DNA of 64,000 nt from Oceanisphaera sp. IT1-181 (GCF_033807535.1 NZ_CP136856.1:516001-580000); one strand, 5' to 3'; counted from the first letter of the stretch, positions 16,278-24,931 are shown. The notes: generated from the sequence alone by a model not told the origin. Numbers and translations are program-made.

Positions 16278-17183
16278 TTAGTCTACCAGATTGTAGGGTA
16301 GGGCTTGCAGGCTGAGGCGGCTGTCGTCTTGGCCTTTGATGCGTAACACTGCATCGGGCTCAAGGTTGTTATTCAGCACCGACGTTAAGATGCACTGCTC
16401 GCCGTCTTGATAAACACTCAGCACAGTGCCAGCACGGCGCCAGTTTTCACCCAGCTGTAATTCCAAATCTTGATTGGCGCTAATGGGAGCGCTGGCGTGG
16501 CCTGACAATACAAACATGGCCTTTTTATTGGCGCCCCGATACTTAGCGCGGGCCACGGTTTCTTGGCCTAAGTAGCAGCCTTTGGTAAAACTAATGCCGT
16601 TCAAGGCCTGTAAATTTAGCATCTGCGGAATATATTCCCCCTGATGCTCGGCCTGCATATCTGGCAAACCGGCTTGGATCATTAAGCCGCGCCAATCGGA
16701 TTCATTGCCCAGTGGCAATTCGGGAGGCGGGGTTCCTGCAGGCAGCAGCAAGAGCGCGTGCTCAGCCGCTACCGGAATAACAACGCCGCCTTGCAGCAGG
16801 TTGTTTGAGCCTTCAAATTGCTGATCTAACCAGTAGGATAAGCCCTCACCGGCTAAACCAAATACCTGCCACTGCTCAGTGACTGCCTCAACGTCGGTTT
16901 TAGCGAACACCGCGAATTTTTTTAGCTCAGGCAATTGACGCTCCAATAAAGAGGCGTTTAATACCAATAACAGCTCTTCGCCGAGATTAGCCAGCCAAAA
17001 ACTGGCCCACAAACGGCCTTTACTGTCACAGTGGCCGCCTAGGCTGGCGTCACCGGCATTGAGTAAGTCTACGTCACAGGTAACTTGGCCCTGCAGGTAC
17101 TTGGTGCGGTCGGCACCGGTTAAGCTGATCACGGCTCGGTCGGTCAGCGGATACAGCACGGGAGAAGAAGAAAGAGTCAACAT
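16278..17183 (-). CDS. ygfZ: folate-binding protein YgfZ (iron-sulfur cluster/tRNA modification factor)
   Basis: This 301-aa cytoplasmic protein of the aminomethyltransferase (GcvT-like) fold helps the assembly or repair of iron-sulfur enzymes such as MiaB in a folate-dependent way. The signature KGCYLGQETVARAKYRGANK is intact, with the essential cysteine in K-G-C-Y-x-G-Q-E. The N-terminal LTGADRTKYLQGQVTCDV segment is typical. AAGGGGAG precedes the ATG. It is divergent from sdhE, an order also found in E. coli, where ygfZ, sdhE and ygfX cluster. It is slightly shorter than E. coli YgfZ (326 aa), with no motif missing. Confidence 0.93.
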   Translation of the reverse strand: MLTLSSSPVLYPLTDRAVISLTGADRTKYLQGQVTCDVDLLNAGDASLGGHCDSKGRLWASFWLANLGEELLLVLNASLLERQLPELKKFAVFAKTDVEAVTEQWQVFGLAGEGLSYWLDQQFEGSNNLLQGGVVIPVAAEHALLLLPAGTPPPELPLGNESDWRGLMIQAGLPDMQAEHQGEYIPQMLNLQALNGISFTKGCYLGQETVARAKYRGANKKAMFVLSGHASAPISANQDLELQLGENWRRAGTVLSVYQDGEQCILTSVLNNNLEPDAVLRIKGQDDSRLSLQALPYNLVD

Positions 17184-17307
17184 GGGCGCTCCCCTTAAAG
17201 GTTATCAATTAGTTAAGTGTGACCGCCATGGTAAAGATGGCCAACACATTTGTCAGTAGTCATAGGAGCTTATACTATGAGTTTTGTTTTATCTTTTGGA
17301 AACAATC

Positions 17308-17583
17308 ATGCTCAAGACCTCGCTCAATGCTTCAAATAAGCCTCGTTTAAGATGGGCGTGCCGCCGTGGCATGCTGGAATTGGATGTGATTTTAGGCCCC
17401 TTTGTGGAGCACGAATACGATGGGCTCAACGAGGCGGAACAAAAAACATTTGAACGCTTATTAGAAAGTGATGATCCAGACTTATTCGCTTGGTTAATGA
17501 GGCATCAACAAGCGCAAGTACCCGAGTTTCAAGCCATGGTGGAATTCATTCTTGAGCGTAACCAGATTCGAAATCAGCGCTAA
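17308..17583 (+). CDS. sdhE: succinate dehydrogenase assembly factor SdhE
   Basis: This small cytoplasmic chaperone (91 aa) promotes covalent FAD attachment to SdhA and FrdA. The signature WACRRGMLELDVILGPF contains the RGxxE motif needed for flavinylation, and ESDDPDLFAWLM follows as in E. coli. The ATG at 17308 is preferred; the frame runs back to a TTG at 17284, but E. coli SdhE starts about ten residues before the same motif. The ribosome binding site is weak. ygfX starts inside its last codons in another frame, so the two are probably translated together. Confidence 0.92.
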   Translation: MLKTSLNASNKPRLRWACRRGMLELDVILGPFVEHEYDGLNEAEQKTFERLLESDDPDLFAWLMRHQQAQVPEFQAMVEFILERNQIRNQR

Positions 17584-17950
17584 ACCCTCGCTGTATCACC
17601 TGTATTATTTGTTAGCGGTGGCCAGCCTATGGTGGCTGCCCGCTAGCTTTTTGTTACGCGCAGATATACTGCCTTGGTTTACAACCGTGTGGTTATTGGT
17701 GTGCGGGTTACTTTATTATCGCAGCCGCGCTTATGCGCTAACCGGCGAATACAACCAAGGTGTGATTAGCTTAAATACACGCAGCGGCCGACTATCCCAC
17801 CACAGCCGAGTAGGCCCCGGCTTTTTAGTGCTGATGCTGGACGAGCAGCGCTTGCCGGCCTTTTGGCTGTTTCAAGATGCGCTACCCGAACCCGTATATC
17901 GACGGCTGACGCAATTAATACTGCAAGCAGATCCCTCCAGAAAACTGTGA
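17552..17950 (+). CDS. ygfX: YgfX-like membrane protein (CptA family)
   Basis: This 132-aa protein has two closely spaced N-terminal membrane helices (about residues 14-32 and 38-54) and a soluble C-terminal half. It always partners sdhE in gammaproteobacteria, sometimes described as a toxin-antitoxin-like pair affecting cytoskeletal proteins. The start is TTG at 17552, overlapping the end of sdhE by 32 bases. Sequence similarity is mostly structural (R-x-x-x-A-x-L-T-G-E-x-x-x-G, and the final Q-L-I-L-Q), so the call leans on position. Its stop codon TGA lies inside a GTGAGGC heptamer tract. Confidence 0.75.
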   Translation: MSVTRFEISAKPSLYHLYYLLAVASLWWLPASFLLRADILPWFTTVWLLVCGLLYYRSRAYALTGEYNQGVISLNTRSGRLSHHSRVGPGFLVLMLDEQRLPAFWLFQDALPEPVYRRLTQLILQADPSRKL

Positions 17951-17974
17951 GGCGATAAGCGTAAGGTGTGAGGC
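17947..17974 (+). repeat. heptamer tract containing the ygfX stop codon
   Basis: Four units in register are GTGAGGC, GATAAGC, GTAAGGT and GTGAGGC. The ygfX TGA is bases 2-4 of the first unit. Orientation matches the gene. Confidence 0.85.
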
Positions 17975-18008
17975 GAAAGACACCGAATCTTTAAACTTGG
18001 TGTCTTTT

Positions 18009-18100
18009 GTATTGGCCGTCTTCCTGATGTAAATCAGGATCTCTCTTTTTGGTTTTAGTGCCCAATAACGAGATACCGGGGCAAGCCCGGTACGACGGCC
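18009..18100. repeat. degenerate palindromic repeats between ygfX and nadB
   Basis: GCCGTCTTCCTGATGTAAATCAGGATC (split: TTCCTGAT pairs with ATCAGGA) resembles the repeat at 7820-7854. A second palindrome, ACCGGGGCAAGCCCGGT, follows at 18075-18091 and is bounded by CGACGGCC, the inverse of the GGCCGTC at the left end. The pair may be one compound repeat element. Confidence 0.55.
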
Positions 18101-18109
18101 ACAACAAAC

Positions 18110-18137
18110 TTACGGCGTAAGGCGCAAAACGTACCGC
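18110..18137 (+). repeat. heptamer tract before the nadB 3' end
   Basis: Four units in register are TTACGGC, GTAAGGC, GCAAAAC and GTACCGC. It lies between convergent ygfX and nadB and reads in the ygfX direction. Confidence 0.75.
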
Positions 18138-18142
18138 GGTTT

Positions 18143-19792
18143 CTATGGCTCTAAAATCGTTGGCTTAGGGTTAGGCAGTTTATCTGGGTAATCCAAGGTG
18201 TAATGTAGGCCACGGGATTCTTTGCGCGCCATGGCGGAGCGTACGATTAGCTCCGCCACTTGGGCGAGATTGCGCAGCTCCAGCAGGTTATTACTGACCC
18301 TAAAGTTGGCGTAATACTCTTGGATTTCTTGCTGTAATAATTCTATGCGCCGTTTGGCACGCTCTAAGCGTTTGTCGGAGCGCACTATGCCTACGTAGTC
18401 CCACATAAATAACCGCAATTCATGCCAGTTATGGTGGATCACCACTTCTTCATCAGAGTCGGCCACTTGGCTTTCATCCCACAACGGCAAGATAGGAGGC
18501 TCAGGCGTGGTGGCCAGCTTGGCTAAGATATCTTGGCCGGCGGCGCGGGCAAATACAATGCACTCCAATAAGGAGTTAGACGCCATGCGATTGGCTCCGT
18601 GCAGGCCGGTGTAAGATACTTCACCGATGGCATATAAACCCTGAATGTCGGTTTGGCTGTGCTCATCCACCATAACGCCACCGCACGTATAATGAGCGGC
18701 GGGCACCACAGGCATGGGTTGGCGGGTAATGTCGATGCCGACTTTTAAGCAGCGCTCATAAATAGTGGGGAAGTGCTTGAGGATAAAATCTGCCGGCTGA
18801 TGGCTAATATCTAAATACATGCACTCGGTGCCAAGGCGTTTCATCTCATGATCGATAGCGCGCGCCACTATGTCACGGGGGGCTAATTCGCCTCGTGAGT
18901 CATAATCTGGCATAAAGCGACTGCCATCCGGGCGTTTAAGCAGCGCCCCTTCACCGCGCAGCGCTTCGGAGAGTAAAAAGTTGTTATCATCGGGATGAAA
19001 CAAGCTGGTGGGGTGAAACTGATTAAATTCCATATTGGCCACCCGACAGCCAGCGCGCCACGCCATGGCAATGCCGTCGCCAGAGCTGACATCTGGGTTT
19101 GAGGTATATTGATAAACCTTAGAGGCGCCGCCCGTGGCCATGGCTACGAAGCGGGCGCGAATGGTTTCTACTCGTTCTTTATTGCGGTTCCAGACATAGG
19201 CGCCCAACACTCGATTGCCGGTTTGGTTTGTTTCTTGAGCAGGTTGGCCAGTGTCGTTAGCGGCAGGCTCTAGTTTGGCGCTGGTAATTAAGTCGAGTGC
19301 GTTAACCCGTTCGAGAATATGAATGTTAGGATGTTGGCGTACGCGTTCGTTTAGCGTGAGTTGCACCGCTTTACCGGTGGCATCGGCGGCATGAAAGATA
19401 CGTCTGTGGCTGTGGCCGCCTTCACGAGTGAGATGGTATGCCTCTTTACCCTGCGCCGAGGGCTCGGTATCGAAGGGCACGCCTTGATTAATCAGCCATT
19501 GAATGGCATCCGGGGCTTGGCGGGCGGTGTATTCGACGACGGCCTCGTCACATAAGCCGGCGCCAGCAATCAGGGTATCGGCCACATGAGACTCTATGCT
19601 ATCGGTTTCATCGAACACGGCGGCAATGCCACCTTGAGCGTAGAAGGTCGAGCCTTCTGCGAGCGGGCCCTTACTGAGTAAGTGCACTTGGGCGTGATCG
19701 GCCAGTTTTAATGCCAGTGAGAGTCCGGCGGCGCCACTACCAATAATGAGTACGTCGCAGAGATATTCAACAGGATCCTTCATAAGTATCAT
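18143..19792 (-). CDS. nadB: L-aspartate oxidase
   Basis: This FAD enzyme converts aspartate to iminoaspartate, the first step of NAD synthesis. It has 549 aa, near E. coli NadB (540). The N-terminus is CDVLIIGSGAAGLSLALKLA (FAD dinucleotide fold). GSTFYAQGGIAAV, THREGGHSHRRI-like LTREGGHSHRRIFHA, HPTSLFHP, PRDIVARAIDHEM, HYTCGGVMVDEHSQT and GANRMASNSLLECIVFARAAG follow in family order. Two start codons are close (19792 and 19783); the longer is kept. It is divergent from rpoE, as in E. coli. About 20 residues near position 190 (NDTGQPAQETNQTGN) look like a low-complexity insertion relative to E. coli. NadA is not in the window. Confidence 0.95.
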   Translation of the reverse strand: MILMKDPVEYLCDVLIIGSGAAGLSLALKLADHAQVHLLSKGPLAEGSTFYAQGGIAAVFDETDSIESHVADTLIAGAGLCDEAVVEYTARQAPDAIQWLINQGVPFDTEPSAQGKEAYHLTREGGHSHRRIFHAADATGKAVQLTLNERVRQHPNIHILERVNALDLITSAKLEPAANDTGQPAQETNQTGNRVLGAYVWNRNKERVETIRARFVAMATGGASKVYQYTSNPDVSSGDGIAMAWRAGCRVANMEFNQFHPTSLFHPDDNNFLLSEALRGEGALLKRPDGSRFMPDYDSRGELAPRDIVARAIDHEMKRLGTECMYLDISHQPADFILKHFPTIYERCLKVGIDITRQPMPVVPAAHYTCGGVMVDEHSQTDIQGLYAIGEVSYTGLHGANRMASNSLLECIVFARAAGQDILAKLATTPEPPILPLWDESQVADSDEEVVIHHNWHELRLFMWDYVGIVRSDKRLERAKRRIELLQQEIQEYYANFRVSNNLLELRNLAQVAELIVRSAMARKESRGLHYTLDYPDKLPNPKPTILEP

Positions 19793-20033
19793 TGACCCAC
19801 TGTGGATAATTTTTCTATGTTATCGCAAGCGGGCTGTCGGCGCAGCCAGAATCACCGTTCTTAACTGAGTTGAGGGGCTGCTGGTTTGTCACGGTGGTTT
19901 TTGCAGTGGTAGAGGGTGGCTTTATACAAGGCAAAGCTTAAGTAATGCAGTTATTCTAGATATATAAGCAATCGCGCCGTAAAAATGTGATTGGCGCAAC
20001 CACCGTTGAACAGCGAATGGTTAACAGACACTT

Positions 20034-20061
20034 GAACTTTTCTTCGCATCCGTAGTCAATA
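20034..20061 (+). promoter_or_regulatory. sigma-E type promoter upstream of rpoE (autoregulation)
   Basis: GAACTT at 20034-20039 and TCAATA at 20056-20061 are separated by 16 bases, close to the sigma-E consensus GAACTT-N16-TCAAA. They lie about 65 bases before the rpoE start, as at the autoregulated promoter of E. coli rpoE. The rest of 19793-20125 holds no gene. Confidence 0.75.
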
Positions 20062-20125
20062 GAGATGCGCTTATTACGAGCCGATGGGTTTTAGCATCGG
20101 ACTATTCGGAGGTTACGCGGCTCCC

Positions 20126-20704
20126 ATGAGCGATCAATTTACAGATCAGCAGCTGGTTGAACGGGTGCAGCGTGGTGACAAGAACGCCTACGGCTTACTG
20201 GTTAAAAAATATCAGCATAAAGTGGCGAACCTAGTGTCGCGATACGTGTCCAACTCAGGTGATGTACCGGATGTGACGCAAGAAGCATTGATTAAAGCTT
20301 ATCGGGCTTTGCCCGGATTTAGAGGCGACAGTGCCTTTTATACTTGGTTGTATCGCATTGCGGTTAACACGGCAAAAAACTACTTAGTGGCGCAAAAACG
20401 ACGCCCACCCAGTAGCGATGTTGAAGTAGAAGACGCAGAGTATTATGACGGTGGCAATGGCCTAAGAGACCAAGCGTCACCGGAACGACTCATGTTATCG
20501 GAAGAGATTAAGCGGGCCGTTTTTGACACCATAGACGCACTGCCCGAAGATCTTAAAACAGCGATAACCTTGCGAGAGCTGGAAGGGATGAGCTACGAAG
20601 ATATTGCCAACGTGATGGACTGTCCAGTAGGCACAGTTCGCTCTCGAATATTTCGAGCACGCGAAGCAATCGACAAGCGAGTCCAGCCATTACTTCAGGG
20701 TTGA
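20126..20704 (+). CDS. rpoE: RNA polymerase sigma-E factor (extracytoplasmic stress)
   Basis: This 192-aa ECF sigma factor directs transcription of outer-membrane and periplasmic stress genes. Region 2 (YQHKVANLVSRYV, then FRGDSAFYTWLYRIAVNTAK) and region 4 (TLRELEGMSYEDIANVMDCP, then GTVRSRIFRAREAID) are nearly identical to E. coli RpoE. The start at 20126 (MSDQFTDQQLVERV) matches E. coli MSEQLTDQ; GGAGG lies about 13 bases upstream. The upstream frame to 20084 is unlikely to be translated. It heads the operon rpoE-rseA-rseB-rseC, with its own sigma-E-like promoter in front. RseA, encoded next, holds it inactive at the membrane. Confidence 0.97.
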   Translation: MSDQFTDQQLVERVQRGDKNAYGLLVKKYQHKVANLVSRYVSNSGDVPDVTQEALIKAYRALPGFRGDSAFYTWLYRIAVNTAKNYLVAQKRRPPSSDVEVEDAEYYDGGNGLRDQASPERLMLSEEIKRAVFDTIDALPEDLKTAITLRELEGMSYEDIANVMDCPVGTVRSRIFRAREAIDKRVQPLLQG

Positions 20705-20720
20705 ACGGAGAATAACTGTT

Positions 20721-21374
20721 ATGGCAAACCACATGGCAAACCATGAAGCCACCAATGCTGCAAACCATGAAGCCACTAATGCGGCAAACAAGGCGGCACA
20801 CAAAGAGCAGATTTCGGCTTTGGTTGACGGCGAGCTTCAAGACAAGGTCTTGCTGGAGCAATTGAGTAGCGAGCCTGCATTGGCAGATACCTTTGCGCGT
20901 TATCATCTGTATGGTGATGCCTTGCGCAACGACTTGCCTACGCATTTGCATCTGGATTTGAGTGATAACATCTTAGCGGCGTTAGCTGATGAAGCACCGC
21001 ATTCGGTGAGCACTATTAGCACTGGCAGCGCCAATGCTCAGTCACAAGATTCAGCTGAGCAAGCCGTAGCGAGTAATGTGGTGCGAGGCCGCTTTGGTCG
21101 TTTGGCGCCCATGATGCGTTACGCCGGGCAATTTGCGATTGCTGCATCTGTATCGGCGGCATTAATTGTGGGCGTGCAACAATACAGCCAGCAAGATATG
21201 CAATCGCCAGTGCTCAATACCATACCCCTGAGTGGCAGTGCGACGCCCGTGAGCCTGAATTACCGAGCTCAGTCACAGCAGCCCACGAATGAACAAGTAT
21301 TATTAGAGCAGCAACGACGTATTCATGAATTATTGATGGATCATGAGTTGCAGCAGCGGTTGCGCCAACACTAG
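20721..21374 (+). CDS. rseA: anti-sigma-E factor RseA with a repeated N-terminal extension
   Basis: This inner-membrane anti-sigma factor binds RpoE until DegS and RseP cut it under envelope stress. The sigma-binding domain begins at KEQISALVDGEL (about residue 28), the point where E. coli RseA starts. One membrane helix lies at about 133-155 (YAGQFAIAASVSAALIVGV), and a periplasmic tail ends Q-Q-R-L-R-Q-H. The 27 residues before the canonical start are unusual: an eight-residue unit A-N-H-E-A-T-N-A is repeated twice (24-bp DNA repeats at 20736-20783), plus a partial copy. No start codon sits at the canonical position, so the extension is probably translated. The 3' end is also duplicated downstream. 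Total length is 217 aa, as in E. coli, because the tail is shorter. Confidence 0.92.
   Translation: MANHMANHEATNAANHEATNAANKAAHKEQISALVDGELQDKVLLEQLSSEPALADTFARYHLYGDALRNDLPTHLHLDLSDNILAALADEAPHSVSTISTGSANAQSQDSAEQAVASNVVRGRFGRLAPMMRYAGQFAIAASVSAALIVGVQQYSQQDMQSPVLNTIPLSGSATPVSLNYRAQSQQPTNEQVLLEQQRRIHELLMDHELQQRLRQH
20736..20783 (+). repeat. 24-bp tandem repeat inside the rseA 5' end
   Basis: There are two copies of a 24-base unit starting GCAAACCATGAAGCC, differing at two third-codon positions. They are preceded by a partial copy (GCAAACCACATG) and followed by another GCAAAC. The unit encodes eight residues in frame, so gain or loss of a copy keeps rseA intact. Confidence 0.9.
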
Positions 21375-21459
21375 CGCTAGCGTAAACGAGCGGTTGCGCC
21401 ACACCTAGCAACCGTATAAAAACGAGCGACTGCGCCACACTTAGCAACTTCTTAGTAGC
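21355..21459 (+). repeat. 33-36 bp repeat, three copies, spanning the rseA 3' end and the rseA-rseB gap
   Basis: The unit begins at 21355, 21388 and 21424 with AGCGGTTGCGCCA-like sequence followed by CACxTAGCAAC. The first copy contains the last rseA codons and stop; the next two fill the intergenic gap. This looks like local duplication of the gene end. Confidence 0.8.
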
Positions 21460-21487
21460 AACTTCATAAAAATTAAAGGTAAACAGT

Positions 21488-22462
21488 TTGAAAAAACAGG
21501 GGCTGAGTGCCGTTATCCTGATATTTGCATGGGTTTTTCCCGGTCTTGTCATGGCCGAAGATGGCTCGGCGCCCAGCTTGTTGCAGCGCATGCAGCAGGC
21601 TTATCAACAACTTAACTTTGAGCTGACTCTGATTGAATTTAGCCAAGGTGAACTTGAGCCTAAGCGACTGACTCGGGGCCACCTTGACGGCCAAGTGTTT
21701 ACCCATCTCACTCACCTCAATGGTCGGCCTCGAGAGTTTGTGCAGCGCGGCGATGAAACCAGTTTCTTCGATGCCAGCCACAGTGGCTATACGCTAAAAA
21801 ACTCTAATCTGCCTGGTCTTTTTTACCGACTACAACAAATGTCGCTCGACTCTTTATTAGCTAAATATGATGCGGTGTCGGCAGGGCGCAGCCGGGTATT
21901 AGGCAGAGTGGCGCAAGTAGTGCGCTTAGTGCCTAAATCAGCGGATTATTACGGCTATATGTTGTGGTTGGATCAAGAAACCGGCTTATTGGTGAGGTTG
22001 GATACGTTGAGTGAAGATGCTCAAGTGGTGGAGCAAAGCATGGGCGTGGCACTTAAAGTCAGCGATATGCCGAGCCCGTTAATTAAAGAATTAAAAGCCG
22101 CTAATTTGCCTGCATTGGTGTCTGTGTCTGACGTATATCCGGCACCGCAACAGCAGCTGCCTTGGCGTTTTGGCTGGATGCCTGCGGGCTTTGAGCTGCG
22201 CTCGCAAGATAAACATAAGCTGCCCATTACCGAGCAAGCGGTGGATTACGTGATGCTCTCTAACAGTTTGGTGGATGTGTCTGTGTATCTGTCTCAAGCC
22301 AAAGCGCAGACGGAAGTGAAGCAACAACTCGTGCGCCAAGGTGCCACCCATTTGCTGAGTGTTATTTCGCCTGCCGGTGCAGATATTACCGTGGTGGGAG
22401 CGATTCCTGTTGAAACCGCTCGCCAAATTGCCGAGTCCATTACCCGCGTTGAAACGCCCTAA
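21488..22462 (+). CDS. rseB: sigma-E regulatory periplasmic protein RseB
   Basis: This periplasmic protein binds the RseA tail, shields it from DegS, and senses lipopolysaccharide intermediates and lipoproteins. It is 324 aa including a signal peptide (about residues 1-23, ending VMA-ED). The first domain is a LolA-like lipid pocket (LLQRMQQAYQQLNFELTLI). The second domain includes PWRFGWMPAGFELRSQDKH and AVDYVMLSNSLVDVSVYL, as in other RseB proteins. The start codon is TTG, unusual but the only one in frame before the signal peptide, with TAAAGGT upstream. It lies 113 bases after rseA, a gap filled by tandem repeats. Confidence 0.93.
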   Translation: MKKQGLSAVILIFAWVFPGLVMAEDGSAPSLLQRMQQAYQQLNFELTLIEFSQGELEPKRLTRGHLDGQVFTHLTHLNGRPREFVQRGDETSFFDASHSGYTLKNSNLPGLFYRLQQMSLDSLLAKYDAVSAGRSRVLGRVAQVVRLVPKSADYYGYMLWLDQETGLLVRLDTLSEDAQVVEQSMGVALKVSDMPSPLIKELKAANLPALVSVSDVYPAPQQQLPWRFGWMPAGFELRSQDKHKLPITEQAVDYVMLSNSLVDVSVYLSQAKAQTEVKQQLVRQGATHLLSVISPAGADITVVGAIPVETARQIAESITRVETP

Positions 22463-22508
22463 TGGTCTTATTGCTTAATGGACTTACAGATAAAGCAGAG
22501 GACCGCGC

Positions 22509-22976
22509 ATGATTGAAGAAATAGCGACCGTCTCTGCCGTATATGACGGGCAGGTAGAAGTGGTGTGTTTTAGCAAGTCGGCCTGTGGTCAGTGCAAGCA
22601 AAACAGCAACTGCGGTACCGGCATCGTTTCTAAAGCCTTGCCTGGCCGCGACCATAGATTTGTGATCGCCACCGAACTAGCGCTCACCGTGAATCAACAA
22701 GTGCGCATTGGCATTCCTGATCACAGCTTGTTGCGCAGTGTGTTTTTAGTGTATTTATTCCCGCTGTTATTAGTGCTGACTGGCGCTTTGTTGGCCAGCA
22801 TAGGTTTGGGCATGGGTGATGGCGGTACCATTTTGGGTGCGGCCATCGGCGGTACGCTTGGCTTCGTGTTAGCCTCCCGCTGGGCAGGGCGAGATGGGCG
22901 TTTAGCAACAGAGCCGGTGATCATCGCCGTCTTGCTGCCCATGGCAAGCGTTGCGTATGAGGCTGATACTCCCTGA
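22509..22976 (+). CDS. rseC: SoxR-reducing system/sigma-E operon protein RseC
   Basis: This 155-aa inner-membrane protein has an N-terminal cytoplasmic part with a cysteine cluster (SACGQCKQNSNCGTG) and two membrane helices at about residues 76-95 and 99-122. RseC works with the Rsx electron-transport complex in reducing SoxR; the cysteines suggest a metal or iron-sulfur site. It is the fourth gene of the rpoE operon. lepA follows after 156 bases, as in E. coli. Confidence 0.92.
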   Translation: MIEEIATVSAVYDGQVEVVCFSKSACGQCKQNSNCGTGIVSKALPGRDHRFVIATELALTVNQQVRIGIPDHSLLRSVFLVYLFPLLLVLTGALLASIGLGMGDGGTILGAAIGGTLGFVLASRWAGRDGRLATEPVIIAVLLPMASVAYEADTP

Positions 22977-23132
22977 CTACCTTTGTTTATGCCGCACTAA
23001 CCCTGACTCTAATGAACCTTGGCACTGCACAGTCGCCACCTAATATTGACTAAGGATTGGCCTCGGTAATGCTAATCCAGTAGAATCCTGCCTTTACCTT
23101 TGCTTTTCAGACTACGGACTCCTTATCTCATC

Positions 23133-24929
23133 ATGAAGCACATTCGTAACTTTTCCGTCATCGCTCATATAGACCACGGCAAGTCCACCCTGTCCGATCG
23201 TTTGATCCAGGTGTGTGGGGGTTTGTCAGACCGAGAAATGCAACAGCAAGTGCTCGACTCCATGGACTTAGAGCGCGAACGCGGCATTACCATTAAAGCG
23301 CAAAGTGTGACCCTCAACTACCAGGCCGACGACGGCGAAACATACCAGCTTAACTTTATCGATACTCCGGGGCACGTAGACTTCTCTTATGAAGTTTCTC
23401 GTTCTTTGGCCGCCTGTGAAGGAGCTTTGCTGGTGGTTGACGCAGGTCAGGGTGTTGAGGCACAGACTTTGGCTAACTGCTACACGGCACTGGACATGGA
23501 CTTAGAAGTGGTCCCGATCTTGAACAAGATTGACTTGCCGCAGGCGGAGCCTGATCGAGTAGCGGCCGAAATCGAAGACATAGTAGGCATAGTGGCCATG
23601 GACGCGGTGCGCTGCTCCGCTAAAACCGGTGTGGGTATGGATGAAGTGCTGGAGCGTATTGTCAGCCAAATCCCGCCACCAGAAGGCAACCCAGATGGCC
23701 CGCTGCAGGCGCTGATCATTGACTCTTGGTTTGACCCCTATTTGGGCGTGGTCTCTTTGGTGCGGGTGAAGCACGGCAAGCTGAAGAAGCACGATAAGAT
23801 CAAAGTAATGAGCACCGGCCAAGTGTGGGGGGTGGATCGCATTGGTATTTTCACACCTAAGCAAACCGACACCGACGGCCTCGGCTGCGGCGAAGTGGGC
23901 TGGGTAGTGTGCGGTATTAAAGAAATTCACGGTGCACCTGTGGGCGATACACTGACCCACGCTAAGCACGGCGCTGAGTTTGTATTACCGGGCTTTCAGA
24001 AAGTGAAACCACAGGTATATGCGGGCTTATTCCCAATTTCTGCCGACGACTATGAAGCTTTCCGTGATGCGCTGGATAAACTCTCGCTCAACGATGCCTC
24101 TTTGTTCTATGAGCCAGAAACCTCTAATGCGTTAGGCTTTGGTTTCCGTTGTGGATTCTTAGGCTTGTTGCACATGGAAATCATCCAAGAGCGCTTAGAG
24201 CGCGAATACGACTTGGACTTGATTACCACGGCACCAACCGTAGTGTATGAAATCGTCAAAATTGACGGCGAAGTGATTTATATTTCTAGCCCGTCCAATA
24301 TGCCGGCGCTGAACAATATCGAAGAGCTGCGTGAGCCGATTGCCGAGTGTAATATTCTGGTACCACAAGAATACTTGGGCAACGTGATCACCTTGTGCAT
24401 CGAGAAGCGCGGTACCCAGAAAAACATGGTCTATCACGGCAAGCAGGTGGCCCTCAGCTACGATATTCCGATGGCGGAAGTGGTACTGGATTTCTTCGAC
24501 CGTTTGAAGTCGTGCAGCCGCGGTTATGCCTCATTGGATTATGGTTTTAGCCACTTTGAAACCGCTGACATGGTGCGCCTGGATATTATGATCAACGGTG
24601 ACCGCGTTGATGCCTTGGCCGTTATCACTCACAAAGCCAATGCCATTTATCGTGGTCGTATGTTGGTAGATAAGATGCGCGAGCTTATTCCGCGCCAGAT
24701 GTTTGATATTGCCATTCAAGCCTCGATTGGTAGCCAGATAATCTCGCGTAGTACCGTTAAAGCCTTGCGCAAAGACGTAACCGCTAAGTGTTATGGCGGC
24801 GACGTTAGTCGTAAGAAAAAGCTGCTCTCTAAGCAGAAAGAAGGTAAAAAACGCATGAAGTCATTGGGTCGGGTAGATATACCGCAAGATGCCTTCTTAG
24901 CGATTCTTCACGTCGGTAAGGATAAGTAA
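23133..24929 (+). CDS. lepA: elongation factor 4 (LepA), back-translocating GTPase
   Basis: This ribosome-associated GTPase has 598 aa from the ATG at 23133 (MKHIRNFSVIAHIDHGKST, matching E. coli MKNIRNF). Motifs are the G1 loop AHIDHGKST, the switch region RERGITIKAQS, DTPGHVDF (G3), NKIDLP (G4) and SAKTG (G5). The unique C-terminal domain ends SRKKKLLSKQKEGKKRMK and the family's AFLAILHVGKD. Four bases separate it from lepB, so they share an operon. An alternative start at 23100 has no support from the family. Confidence 0.97.
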   Translation: MKHIRNFSVIAHIDHGKSTLSDRLIQVCGGLSDREMQQQVLDSMDLERERGITIKAQSVTLNYQADDGETYQLNFIDTPGHVDFSYEVSRSLAACEGALLVVDAGQGVEAQTLANCYTALDMDLEVVPILNKIDLPQAEPDRVAAEIEDIVGIVAMDAVRCSAKTGVGMDEVLERIVSQIPPPEGNPDGPLQALIIDSWFDPYLGVVSLVRVKHGKLKKHDKIKVMSTGQVWGVDRIGIFTPKQTDTDGLGCGEVGWVVCGIKEIHGAPVGDTLTHAKHGAEFVLPGFQKVKPQVYAGLFPISADDYEAFRDALDKLSLNDASLFYEPETSNALGFGFRCGFLGLLHMEIIQERLEREYDLDLITTAPTVVYEIVKIDGEVIYISSPSNMPALNNIEELREPIAECNILVPQEYLGNVITLCIEKRGTQKNMVYHGKQVALSYDIPMAEVVLDFFDRLKSCSRGYASLDYGFSHFETADMVRLDIMINGDRVDALAVITHKANAIYRGRMLVDKMRELIPRQMFDIAIQASIGSQIISRSTVKALRKDVTAKCYGGDVSRKKKLLSKQKEGKKRMKSLGRVDIPQDAFLAILHVGKDK

Positions 24930-24931
24930 GT

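Noticed and set aside
17284..17950. sdhE-ygfX as a novel toxin-antitoxin system
   Set aside because: The pair has been described in toxin-antitoxin-like terms, but SdhE is an established flavinylation factor and the arrangement is standard in gammaproteobacteria.
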